From Acidobacteriota bacterium (GTDB lineage: Bacteria; Acidobacteriota; Holophagae; Holophagales; Holophagaceae): 5,052 nt of DNA. Positions 1-5,052 of this stretch are shown here, piece after piece. The stretch lies in the NCBI GenBank assembly GCA_021778785.1, contig JAJYBX010000186.1, forward strand, positions 1 through 5,052. Reading direction: 5' to 3'. The stretch's first letter is position 1; each line of letters starts with the position of its first letter. The translations under genes and the position numbers were made by a program. The notes beneath the pieces are model-generated. The model saw only the letters and a list, made by a program, of their open reading frames with translations, was not told the DNA's origin and did no database searches.

Positions 1-204
1 CACCTTCCCGGGCAGGATGATGACGAGGTTGGAGCCCAGCGACGCGAACTCGTCCACGATGTAGCGCCGGGCGCCCTCCCCCAGGGCCGTGAGGGCGAGG
101 ACGGAGGCGATGCCGATGGCCACGCCCGCCACCGAGAGCGCGGTGCGGAGCCGATGGCCCCGGAGGGCGCCCACCGCGAAGCCGAGGAGGTCGAGGGCGG
201 TCAT
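1..204 (-). CDS. MacB/FtsX-type ABC transporter permease, N-terminal part (cut by window edge)
   Basis: Inner-membrane permease of a MacB-like ABC exporter. Only the first 68 residues are in the window; the gene continues past base 1. The visible part has a basic amphipathic start (GHRLRTALS, residues 16-24), a transmembrane segment at about residues 21-42 containing VAIGIASVLALTALGEGA, and then the start of the periplasmic domain with SLGSNLVIILPGK (56-67). The pattern RT-x-LS-xxG-xxIGIASV followed by S-[IL]-G-[ST]-N and PGK is what I know from E. coli MacB and FtsX-family permeases. Unlike E. coli MacB, no ATPase domain is fused: the ATPase is the separate upstream gene. The ATG lies one base after the ATPase stop (TAGGATG), with GAGG six bases before the start, so the two genes are almost certainly co-translated. 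The substrate cannot be told from this fragment. Confidence 0.9.
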   Translation of the reverse strand, partial: MTALDLLGFAVGALRGHRLRTALSVAGVAIGIASVLALTALGEGARRYIVDEFASLGSNLVIILPGKV

Positions 205-205
205 C

Positions 206-889
206 CTAGGCCTCCGCCGGTGCCGGGGATTCGGCCAGGACGCCGTCCGCGAGGTGCACCACCCGCTTCGCGCGGCCGGCGAGGAGGGGATCGTGGGTGA
301 CCACCACCAGCGTCAGGCCCTGCCGGTTCATGGCCTCCAGCACGCCCATCACCTCCTGGGCCGAGGCGCGGTCCAGGTTGCCCGTGGGCTCGTCCGCCAG
401 CAGGACGGCGGGGGCCATGACCACGGCCCGGGCGATGGCCGTCCGCTGCCGCTCCCCGCCGGAGAGCTGGTCGGGCCGGTGGTCCGCCCGGGGCAGGAGG
501 CCCACCGATGCCAGGGCCCGCGCGGCCCGCGCCTTCCGCTCGTCCCGGGGGATCCCGCCGAACAGCATGGGCAGCTCCACGTTGCCCTGGGCGGTGAGCC
601 GGGGCAGGAGGTGGAAGAATTGGAAGACGAAGCCGATCCGGTTCCGCCGGAGCAGGGACCGCTCGCCATCCGGCAGAGCGCCCACCTCCCGGCCCTCGAA
701 GCGGTAGCGGCCCCGGGTGGGGCGGTCCAGGCAGCCCAGGATGTGCAGCAGCGTGGACTTGCCCGAGCCCGAGGGGCCGATCAGGGCGACGTGCTCGCCC
801 GGGGCGATGGCCAGGCTGATGTCCCGCAGGGCATGGACCACGCCCTCCCCCATGGGGTAGGTGCGCCACACGCCCTCGAGCTCGATCAT
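206..889 (-). CDS. MacB/LolD-type ABC transporter ATP-binding protein
   Basis: Cytoplasmic ATPase that powers the permease encoded directly downstream. The 227-residue length is normal for a stand-alone MacB/LolD-like nucleotide-binding subunit. All catalytic motifs are intact: Walker A GPSGSGKST (residues 38-46), Q-loop Gln90 in FVFQFFHLLP, ABC signature LSGGERQR (142-149), Walker B VLLADEP (162-168) with catalytic Glu167, D-loop NLDR (171-174) and H-loop His199 in VVVTHD. The LLPRLTAQGNVELPML stretch after the Q-loop is typical of the MacB/LolD/YknY subfamily that works with FtsX-like permeases. The start is the ATG at 889, which overlaps the adaptor stop as ATGA and is preceded by GGGAGG inside the end of the adaptor gene. 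A longer in-frame extension upstream exists but is only the adaptor gene read in another frame. Family assignment is firm; whether it exports a macrolide-like compound, a lipoprotein, a peptide or something else is open. Confidence 0.95.
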   Translation of the reverse strand: MIELEGVWRTYPMGEGVVHALRDISLAIAPGEHVALIGPSGSGKSTLLHILGCLDRPTRGRYRFEGREVGALPDGERSLLRRNRIGFVFQFFHLLPRLTAQGNVELPMLFGGIPRDERKARAARALASVGLLPRADHRPDQLSGGERQRTAIARAVVMAPAVLLADEPTGNLDRASAQEVMGVLEAMNRQGLTLVVVTHDPLLAGRAKRVVHLADGVLAESPAPAEA

Positions 890-2049
890 GGCCCCTCCCG
901 GGCGCGATCCTCGGCCTGGGCATGGGCCCGGGCCCCGGCGCGTACCTCCGCCGATTCCCGCGTGGTGACCACCTGCTCGCCCGGCGCGAGGCCCGATCGG
1001 ACCTCCGTGAACTGCCAGTTGCGGAGGCCGGTCTGCACCGTCCGCTCCGCCAGGCGGCCCCCCGCCAGCACGAGCACCTTCCCGCCTTCCGCGATGGCGG
1101 AGGTGGGCACGCGCAGCACGCCGTCCTTCCGGGCCAGGATCACCTCCACATCGCTGGAGGTGCCGGGCAGGAAGCCCCCGGCCGACCAGGGATCCAGGGG
1201 CGAGGCCTCGATCTCCACGGTGCGGTTCTGCTCCTGGACATCGAGGACGTAGGGGGCCACGCGGTCGAGGCGGCCCGCCAGCTTCAGGCCGGGATGGGAG
1301 TCCACGGCGATCCGCACCGGCATCCCGGCCCTCACCCGCTGGGAGTCCACCTCGTCGATGGGCGCGCTGACGTAGAGCGTGGCGGGGTCGAAGAGATCCA
1401 GCACTGCCGGGATGGGGATGCCCGTGGGGGCCGGCGTGATCCACTCGCCGACCTCGCCGGAGCACTCGGCCACGATCCCCGCGAAGGGCGCCCGCAGCTG
1501 GGTGAGGGCGAGCTGGGCCCGGGCCAGCCGCACCTGGCTGCGGGCCTCCTCCAGGGCGGCGCGCAGGGCCTGGCAGGTGGCGGCGGCGCGGTCCCGGGCG
1601 CTCTGGAGGGCGTCCAGGGCCTGCGGGCTGAGGATGCCGGACCGGCTCAGGGCCTGGCCCCGCGCCAGCTCCTTCTCGGCGAGGTCCGCGGCGAGGCAGG
1701 CCTCCCGCGTGCGGGCCTCCGCGGTGCGGACCTGGCCCTCCGCGAGCTCCAGCGAGGCCCGCGGCACCGAGTCCTCGATCTGGAGCAGCAGGTCCCCGGG
1801 GGCCACCCGGCTGCCCTTGCGGTGGGGCAGGGCGGTGATCACGCCGGCGATCTGCGGCGAGAGCTTGGCCCGGCGGTGGGCCTTCACCGTGCCCGCCCGG
1901 GTGTTGGTGACGATCTCCTCCACCGGCCCCGCCTCGACCCGGGCGACCTTCACCTCCAGCCCCGCGTCCCGGAACACCGCCACCTTGAGGATCACCGCCC
2001 CGATCCCCACCGCGAGGAGGACAAGGGCCCAGCGCGGCACCTTTCGCAT
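886..2049 (-). CDS. MacA/HlyD-type periplasmic adaptor (membrane fusion) protein
   Basis: Periplasmic adaptor expected to link the MacB-like permease/ATPase to an outer-membrane channel. The 387 residues show the standard order: an N-terminal membrane anchor at about 7-26 (WALVLLAVGIGAVILKVAVF), a first half of the lipoyl domain at about 62-92 (KLSPQIAGVITALP...GDLLLQIE), an alpha-helical hairpin at about 96-182 rich in Ala, Glu and Arg, a second lipoyl half at about 184-204 (QLRAPFAGIVAECSGEVGEW), a beta-barrel domain at about 220-305, and a membrane-proximal domain at about 306-363 ending in GLAPGEQVV. No lipobox is present, so it is anchored by the transmembrane helix. The stop overlaps the ATPase start by four bases. 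No Shine-Dalgarno sequence is visible before the ATG; the upstream stretch instead holds TAGATT and a palindrome-like box, so a short-leader or leaderless start is possible. The C-terminal tail (about 370-387) is charged and probably disordered. Confidence 0.93.
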   Translation of the reverse strand: MRKVPRWALVLLAVGIGAVILKVAVFRDAGLEVKVARVEAGPVEEIVTNTRAGTVKAHRRAKLSPQIAGVITALPHRKGSRVAPGDLLLQIEDSVPRASLELAEGQVRTAEARTREACLAADLAEKELARGQALSRSGILSPQALDALQSARDRAAATCQALRAALEEARSQVRLARAQLALTQLRAPFAGIVAECSGEVGEWITPAPTGIPIPAVLDLFDPATLYVSAPIDEVDSQRVRAGMPVRIAVDSHPGLKLAGRLDRVAPYVLDVQEQNRTVEIEASPLDPWSAGGFLPGTSSDVEVILARKDGVLRVPTSAIAEGGKVLVLAGGRLAERTVQTGLRNWQFTEVRSGLAPGEQVVTTRESAEVRAGARAHAQAEDRAREGP

Positions 2050-2064
2050 GTCTACAAATCTACG
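2050..2064 (-). promoter_or_regulatory. Possible leaderless promoter with BlaI/CopY-like box before the adaptor gene
   Basis: The 42-base gap between the barrel-like gene and the adaptor gene is GC-rich except for its last bases, which read GTAGATTTGTAGAC directly before the adaptor ATG on the minus strand. TAGATT (2062-2057) matches four of six bases of a sigma-70 -10 element at a distance that would place the transcript start at about the A of the ATG. On the plus strand CTACAAATCTAC (2052-2063) is close to the CTACAnnTGTAG palindrome bound by BlaI/MecI/CopY-type repressors, with two mismatches in the right half. No convincing -35 is seen. Both readings are inferences from a short match; a plain direct repeat GTAGA-ttt-GTAGA is what is actually there. 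Confidence 0.25.
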
Positions 2065-2091
2065 TCCGCCGGTCGGGTCGGGAAGGGGCGA

Positions 2092-2613
2092 TCAGAAACG
2101 GTACCCCGCGGACAAATACGTGGTCCCGGCCTCAGTGCCGCCGAAGAAGGGCCCCCGCTTGTCACCGATCTCGAGGAAGAGCCCATTCGGGAACCGGTAG
2201 CCGATGGCGCCCACGCCGCAGAGGTGGGTCGTGCGGCCCGTCGGGGTGCCGGGCCTCTCCACGATCCAGTGATCCGCTCCCACGCCCACCGTTCCGTAGA
2301 ACCGCGAACCTGACGAGACCAGGATGACGTGCTCGAGGGTGAAGGCCGCGTTCGTCACCTTCGAGGTGGCGCCCGGAAGCCCGCGCAACGATCCACTGGG
2401 CCAGGCCTGGACGAGCACCCGGGCCCGGAAGGGCAGGGTGTCGTTCTCGGACCACCAGCCGCCCGCCAGTCCGGATCCCACCCGCCCATCCACCTGGTCC
2501 TTCAACCCGTGGTCCGGCAGCGCCGCGAAGGCCTGCAGGAAGGGCCCGGAGGCCTGGGCCCGCAGCAGGCCCGCGACCAGAAGCAGCATCAGGGTGGACA
2601 GGCGGTGTCGCAC
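2092..2613 (-). CDS. Small secreted outer-membrane beta-barrel-like protein, family not recognised
   Basis: I do not recognise the family. With the GTG start at 2613 the protein is 173 residues and begins with a clean Sec signal peptide: basic RHR, a hydrophobic LSTLMLLLVAGLL core and a RAQA cleavage site at about residue 21. The mature part has alternating aromatic/hydrophobic stretches suited to membrane beta strands, and it ends Gly-Tyr-Arg-Phe, a terminal aromatic residue typical of proteins handed to the BAM complex. Strand-like segments include FRARVLVQAW, RFYGTVGVGADHWIVE, GVGAIGYRF and GLFLEIGDKRG. I chose the GTG because GGAG stands five bases before it and because the alternative TTG at 2640 adds nine residues in front of the signal peptide. 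It is the first gene of the minus-strand unit, 42 bases before the adaptor. At this size it cannot be a TolC-type channel. A PagL-like deacylase was considered, but the His-x-Ser-Asn motif is missing. Confidence 0.72.
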   Translation of the reverse strand: MRHRLSTLMLLLVAGLLRAQASGPFLQAFAALPDHGLKDQVDGRVGSGLAGGWWSENDTLPFRARVLVQAWPSGSLRGLPGATSKVTNAAFTLEHVILVSSGSRFYGTVGVGADHWIVERPGTPTGRTTHLCGVGAIGYRFPNGLFLEIGDKRGPFFGGTEAGTTYLSAGYRF

Positions 2614-2693
2614 GGAGGCTCCACGGAAGGGTACTCCCAAGCCTACCGTCTGGAGGGGGCCGGATCACCGTGCAGCCGCCTGGAGGCATGCCA

Positions 2694-2747
2694 TCACAAC
2701 CGCCCGTACCCCTCCGGTCTCCGGTCCAGCAGGGCGGGAAAGCGGGC
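2694..2747 (-). pseudogene. Orphan 3' end of a nitrilase/omega-amidase gene
   Basis: Read on the minus strand, 2744-2694 encodes RFPALLDRRPEGYGRL followed by TGA. The intact omega-amidase at the right of the window ends RFPALQDRRPEVYGRL followed by TGA. At DNA level 44 of 51 bases agree with 4056-4106 without a gap, at an offset of 1362 bases. Similarity continues weakly into the 3' flank (TGGaGGCA at 2681-2688 against TGGtGGCA at 4041-4048). Upstream of the RFPAL codons the likeness stops abruptly: the reading frame beyond about 2747 no longer resembles the enzyme. It has no start, no active site and no function as a protein. It lies in the divergent gap between the barrel-like gene and the Sel1-repeat gene, in the same orientation as the intact enzyme. 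Confidence 0.85.
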
Positions 2748-2772
2748 CACTCTCATCAAGCAGAACGATCGA

Positions 2773-2801
2773 CTGACAGATCTGGTGTGTCGCATCATTA
2801 A
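2773..2801 (+). promoter_or_regulatory. Possible sigma-70-type promoter for the Sel1-repeat gene
   Basis: CTGACA (2773-2778, five of six bases of TTGACA) is followed after 17 bases by CATTAA (2796-2801, three of six bases of TATAAT) in the most AT-rich patch of the divergent intergenic region. Transcription would start near 2808, giving a leader of about 47 bases to the ATG at 2855. The -35 and spacing are good and the -10 is poor, so this is a candidate only. Confidence 0.3.
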
Positions 2802-2854
2802 CCGGTTCACTCTCCCCTTCACCAGCCAATGTCCATGATCCCCACGGGATAACC

Positions 2855-3955
2855 ATGACTACTCCAAACCTGTTGCGACGTTTCTGTCCTGCTGTGTTGA
2901 TCCTCACGGCCTCCGTGGGTTATGCGCAATCCGTGGTTCCCTCGGATGCCCTCCGGCACCGCGCCATGGCCGGGGATGCCGAGGCCCAGCATCAACTGGG
3001 GACTGAATTGAAAGAGGCTGAGTCCAGCCCGGGCCATTTTGAGGAAGCCTTCGCCTGGTTTCTGAAGGCGGCAAATCAGGGCCATGTTTGCGCCAGCTTC
3101 GACGTGGGGCTTTGCTACGCAATGGGGACCGGCGTGGTGGCCAATCCCGCACTCGCCGTGGAGTGGTTCAGGAAGGCGGCGGAGAAGGGGCATGTGGAGG
3201 CCCTCTTGGACCTTGGGATGGCCTACCACGAAGGAATGGGGGTGGCCCGGGACCTTTCCAAGGCCACGGATTGTTTCGGCAGGGCGGCCCAGGCAGGGCA
3301 CCCGGTTGCAATGCTCGATTTCGGCGTGGCCCTGGCGAATGGAGAAGGCATCGAGAAAGACCGTGCCGAGGCCTACCAGTGGTTCCTCAAGGCGGAAGCC
3401 GCAGGGCAAACCGAGGCCAAGGGGTGGCTCGCCCTCCTCAAGAAGCAGGGATTCGGTCTGCCTCCGGTGGAGAACGGCACAGGGATTGTCCACGGACCCG
3501 ACCATGCCTACTTCATCCAAGCACCGAAAGGCTGGGTACTCGACAATTCCTGTTGGGCCGACCGCGGGATTTTTGCGGTGTTCTATCAGTCGGGGAAAAC
3601 GTTCGAGGACAGTCTCGCCATTGGTTACACCATGGTTCAGCGACGATCACCGGATGGGATCGAGGCCCATATCAAAGCTGATCTGGCTCAAACGATCCAG
3701 GGAGGCAATGGCGCCAAGGTTGAGCGCCAGGCATCTCTCAAAACCCAGGATGGCCGAGAGGCCAGGGTTTACACACTTCTGGGCGTGACCGGGAAAAGGC
3801 CCGAATGGGTCGCCTACATTGACGCGCCGACCGTGGTGATCGTCGTCTCAGTGAGCGTCAAGGACCGCAAGGATTTCCAGGTCGGTGGGGATCTTCTCAG
3901 GGATCTGGTCGGTTCGATCGGCTGGTTTACCGATCAGGTCACGTACAAGAATTGA
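2855..3955 (+). CDS. Secreted Sel1-repeat protein with a C-terminal PsbP/DcrB-like domain
   Basis: A 366-residue exported protein of unknown role. Residues 1-24 are a Sec signal peptide (basic LLRRF, hydrophobic PAVLILTASV, cleavage after GYA). Residues 39-190 are Sel1-like alpha-solenoid repeats with an exact 36-residue period: the conserved Gly-[His/Asp/Gln] turns fall at 40-41, 76-77, 112-113, 148-149 and 184-185. The best repeats carry the YxxGxGVxxxxxxAxxWFxKAAxxGH pattern (about 88-113). The first repeat lacks the GxGV loop. After a linker near 200-215, residues about 216-358 form a separate domain starting YFIQAPKGWVLDN and ending LLRDLVGSIGWF; the opening and strand pattern recall PsbP/Mog1/DcrB-type folds, which is only an inference. 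Sel1 repeats usually bind partner proteins. The start codon has only a weak GGGA five bases upstream. The gene is visibly lower in GC than its neighbours and lies between two copies of the omega-amidase 3' end, which suggests acquisition. Confidence 0.88.
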   Translation: MTTPNLLRRFCPAVLILTASVGYAQSVVPSDALRHRAMAGDAEAQHQLGTELKEAESSPGHFEEAFAWFLKAANQGHVCASFDVGLCYAMGTGVVANPALAVEWFRKAAEKGHVEALLDLGMAYHEGMGVARDLSKATDCFGRAAQAGHPVAMLDFGVALANGEGIEKDRAEAYQWFLKAEAAGQTEAKGWLALLKKQGFGLPPVENGTGIVHGPDHAYFIQAPKGWVLDNSCWADRGIFAVFYQSGKTFEDSLAIGYTMVQRRSPDGIEAHIKADLAQTIQGGNGAKVERQASLKTQDGREARVYTLLGVTGKRPEWVAYIDAPTVVIVVSVSVKDRKDFQVGGDLLRDLVGSIGWFTDQVTYKN

Positions 3956-4055
3956 CCGAGGAAACGACAGGTCAGCGAGAGCGACGATCCAGTCCCGGCT
4001 GATTGGCCACAGGGAGGATCTTGGTCGTTGGGTGCTCGTGTGGTGGCACTCAAGA
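3956..4055. other. Convergent intergenic gap between the Sel1-repeat and omega-amidase genes
   Basis: This 100-base gap separates two genes that converge, so a bidirectional terminator would be expected. I find no strong GC stem followed by a T-run on either strand; only weak short complementarities are present (for example ACGATCC near 3985 with GGATCTTGGTCGT near 4017). Its right end (about 4041-4055) is the part that shows residual similarity to 2681-2693, next to the orphan nitrilase fragment. Confidence 0.5.
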
Positions 4056-4844
4056 TCACAACCGCCCGTACACCTCCGGCCGCCGGTCCTGGAGGGCGGG
4101 GAACCGCTCGCGCCAGGTGCGGAGCTTCGTCAGGTCGATCTCCCCGACGACGAGACCCTCCTCCGAGCCGCCGGTGGCGATGGGGACGCCGAAGGGATCG
4201 AGGATCGCGGAACGGCCGGGGTACTCGGCCAGGGGATCGCGGCCCACGCGGTTGACGCCGCAGAGGGCCATCTGGTTCTCGATGGCCCGGGCGGCCAGGA
4301 GGGTGGACCAGGCGTCGATGCGGCGGGCGGGCCAGTTGGCGGGGAGGAAGACGATCTCCGCGCCTTTCGCGGCCAGGGCGCGGAAGGGCTCGGGGAAGCG
4401 CAGGTCGTAGCAGATCTGCAGGCCGCAGGGGAGGCCGTCGACGTCGAACACCGGGCAGTCGTCGCCGCCCACGTAGTGCCGGTGCTCCTCGCCGTAGGTG
4501 AAGGGGTGGAGCTTGCGGTAGATGGCCGCCAGGGAGCCGTCGGGGGCGAGCGCGAAGGCCGCGTTACGCGGGTGGGGCGCGTGGGCCTCCACGGCGGTGC
4601 CGATCACGGTGAGGCCGAATTCCCGGGCCAGGGCCGCGAAGGCCTCCGTGGTGTGGCCCGGCAGGGGTTCGGCGAAGCCCTCCGGCGCCATGGTGAAGCC
4701 CGTGGTGGCCAGCTCGGGGAACACCACGACCCGCGCCCCGGCGCGCGCGGCCTCGGCCACAAAGTCCCGGGCCTTGGCGAGGTTGGCGGCGGGATCCTCC
4801 CAGACGGTGGCCTGCTGGACGAGGGCGACGCGGAGGGTGCTCAT
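4056..4844 (-). CDS. YafV-like omega-amidase, nitrilase superfamily carbon-nitrogen hydrolase
   Basis: Cytoplasmic amidase predicted to hydrolyse omega-amides of 2-oxo acids such as 2-oxoglutaramate or 2-oxosuccinamate, releasing ammonia and the 2-oxo acid, as known for YafV and Nit2. The 262 residues match the family length (E. coli YafV is about 256). The nitrilase triad is complete: Glu44 in VFPELATTGF, Lys111 in YRKLHPF and Cys145 in ICYDLRFPE; Glu119/Glu120 in YGEEH match the second structural glutamate. The stretch ANWPARRIDAWSTLLAARAI (169-188), then ENQ and CGVNRVGRD (195-203), is characteristic of the YafV/Nit2 branch, as is the RERFPALQD tail. The ATG at 4844 is preceded by AGGA (4855-4852) at seven bases. 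It stands alone, convergent with the Sel1-repeat gene, and its leader runs directly into a large inverted repeat. Exact substrate is not proven; a general amidase is the main alternative. Confidence 0.93.
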   Translation of the reverse strand: MSTLRVALVQQATVWEDPAANLAKARDFVAEAARAGARVVVFPELATTGFTMAPEGFAEPLPGHTTEAFAALAREFGLTVIGTAVEAHAPHPRNAAFALAPDGSLAAIYRKLHPFTYGEEHRHYVGGDDCPVFDVDGLPCGLQICYDLRFPEPFRALAAKGAEIVFLPANWPARRIDAWSTLLAARAIENQMALCGVNRVGRDPLAEYPGRSAILDPFGVPIATGGSEEGLVVGEIDLTKLRTWRERFPALQDRRPEVYGRL

Positions 4845-4851
4845 GGGGAGA

Positions 4852-4855
4852 TCCT
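4852..4855 (-). promoter_or_regulatory. Ribosome binding site of the omega-amidase gene
   Basis: AGGA on the minus strand, seven bases before the ATG at 4844. It is squeezed between the start codon and the first arm of the inverted repeat that begins at 4864, so a folded repeat would end only about eight bases from it. Confidence 0.6.
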
Positions 4856-4863
4856 AAAAGAAG

Positions 4864-5034
4864 GAAACCGCGAATGGCGCGAATGGGCGCGAAAAAGGAC
4901 AGATCACCGCCAAGGCGCCAAGGGCGCCAAGAACAGCACAGGACAAGGCGTTGGTCTTGCTTCGCGTCTTGGCGTCTTGGCGGTGATCCTTTCCCGCCTT
5001 TCCATTCGTGCTCATTCGCGCCATTCGCGGTTTC
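4864..5034. repeat. Large nested inverted repeat made of short tandem units
   Basis: The outer arms 4864-4885 and 5013-5034 are perfect reverse complements over 22 bases. Inner arms 4902-4914 and 4976-4988 are perfect over 13 bases (GATCACCGCCAAG against its complement) and extend imperfectly towards a central loop at about 4932-4960. Each arm is itself built of tandem units: CGCGAATGG twice at 4869-4886 with a partial third copy, and CGCCAAGG twice at 4908-4923 with a further CGCCAAG at 4925-4931. The right arm has the same units in reverse complement, with CGCCAAGA variants. The whole could fold into a long interrupted hairpin on either strand. It contains no credible gene. From general memory, similar units occur between genes in several GC-rich bacterial phyla; I cannot check copy number here. 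No promoter for the omega-amidase is evident inside it. Confidence 0.88.
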
Positions 5035-5052
5035 TTCAGTCTTTGAACCTTT

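Noticed and set aside
890..1465. In-frame N-terminal extension of the ATPase up to 1465
   Set aside because: The extension overlaps the adaptor gene in another frame and has no domain. The ATG at 889 has a ribosome site and the usual ATGA overlap.
89..2313. Long plus-strand open frames opposite the transporter genes (387 and 463 codons)
   Set aside because: The opposite strand encodes complete adaptor and ATPase domains with all motifs. These frames are open only because the GC-rich third positions leave few stops; their translations are low-complexity and match nothing.
2092..2613. PagL-type lipid A deacylase identity for the small barrel-like protein
   Set aside because: Size and C-terminus would fit, but the conserved His-x-Ser-Asn active-site motif is absent.
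2614..2640. TTG start for the barrel-like protein, nine residues longer
   Set aside because: It would put a nine-residue tail in front of a signal peptide that is already complete, while the GTG at 2613 has GGAG at five bases.
2665..2907. 80-codon minus-strand frame across the divergent intergenic region
   Set aside because: It overlaps the start of the Sel1-repeat gene, shows no domain, and is in a different frame from the nitrilase relic.
2819..3788. Other frames inside the Sel1-repeat gene on both strands
   Set aside because: The plus-strand frame at 2855-3955 has a signal peptide and periodic repeats; the others are shadows of it.
4522..4857. Plus-strand open frame over the omega-amidase 5' half
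   Set aside because: It is the antisense shadow of a gene with a complete Glu-Lys-Cys triad.
4864..5034. CRISPR array or simple rho-independent terminator
   Set aside because: Units are 8-9 bases with no regular spacers, so it is not CRISPR. There is no T-run after a compact stem, and it lies before a gene start rather than after a gene end on the minus strand.

Overview
The window is about 5 kb of GC-rich bacterial DNA with tightly packed genes, overlapping start/stop codons and Gram-negative envelope proteins (an RND/MacA-type periplasmic adaptor and a small outer-membrane-type protein ending in Tyr-Arg-Phe). Base composition, a Sel1-repeat protein and a CGCGAATGG / CGCCAAGG intergenic repeat make me think of an acidobacterium such as the Holophaga/Geothrix group. 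That is an inference from general impression; no marker gene here proves it.

Layout. Positions 1-2613, minus strand: a four-gene transcription unit read right to left. It runs small outer-membrane barrel-like protein (2613-2092), periplasmic adaptor (2049-886), MacB/LolD-type ABC ATPase (889-206, ATGA overlap) and MacB/FtsX-type permease (204-1, cut by the window edge). This is a MacAB-like envelope export system; the TolC-type outer-membrane channel is not in view. Positions 2614-2854 are a divergent intergenic region holding a relic of a nitrilase gene 3' end and a possible promoter. Positions 2855-3955, plus strand: a secreted Sel1-repeat protein with a separate C-terminal domain, clearly lower in GC than its neighbours. 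Positions 4844-4056, minus strand: an intact YafV-like omega-amidase of the nitrilase superfamily, convergent with the Sel1 gene. Positions 4845-5052: a large nested inverted repeat built from short tandem units, starting just upstream of the omega-amidase start codon.

The most interesting point is that the last 16 codons and stop of the omega-amidase occur twice in the same orientation, at 4056-4106 (in the intact gene) and at 2694-2744 (orphan copy, 44 of 51 bases identical). The low-GC Sel1 gene sits exactly between them. Five of the seven base differences are silent, so the orphan copy seems to have diverged while still under coding constraint. The simplest reading is that the Sel1 gene arrived as a cassette that brought in, or left behind, a second version of the nitrilase 3' end.
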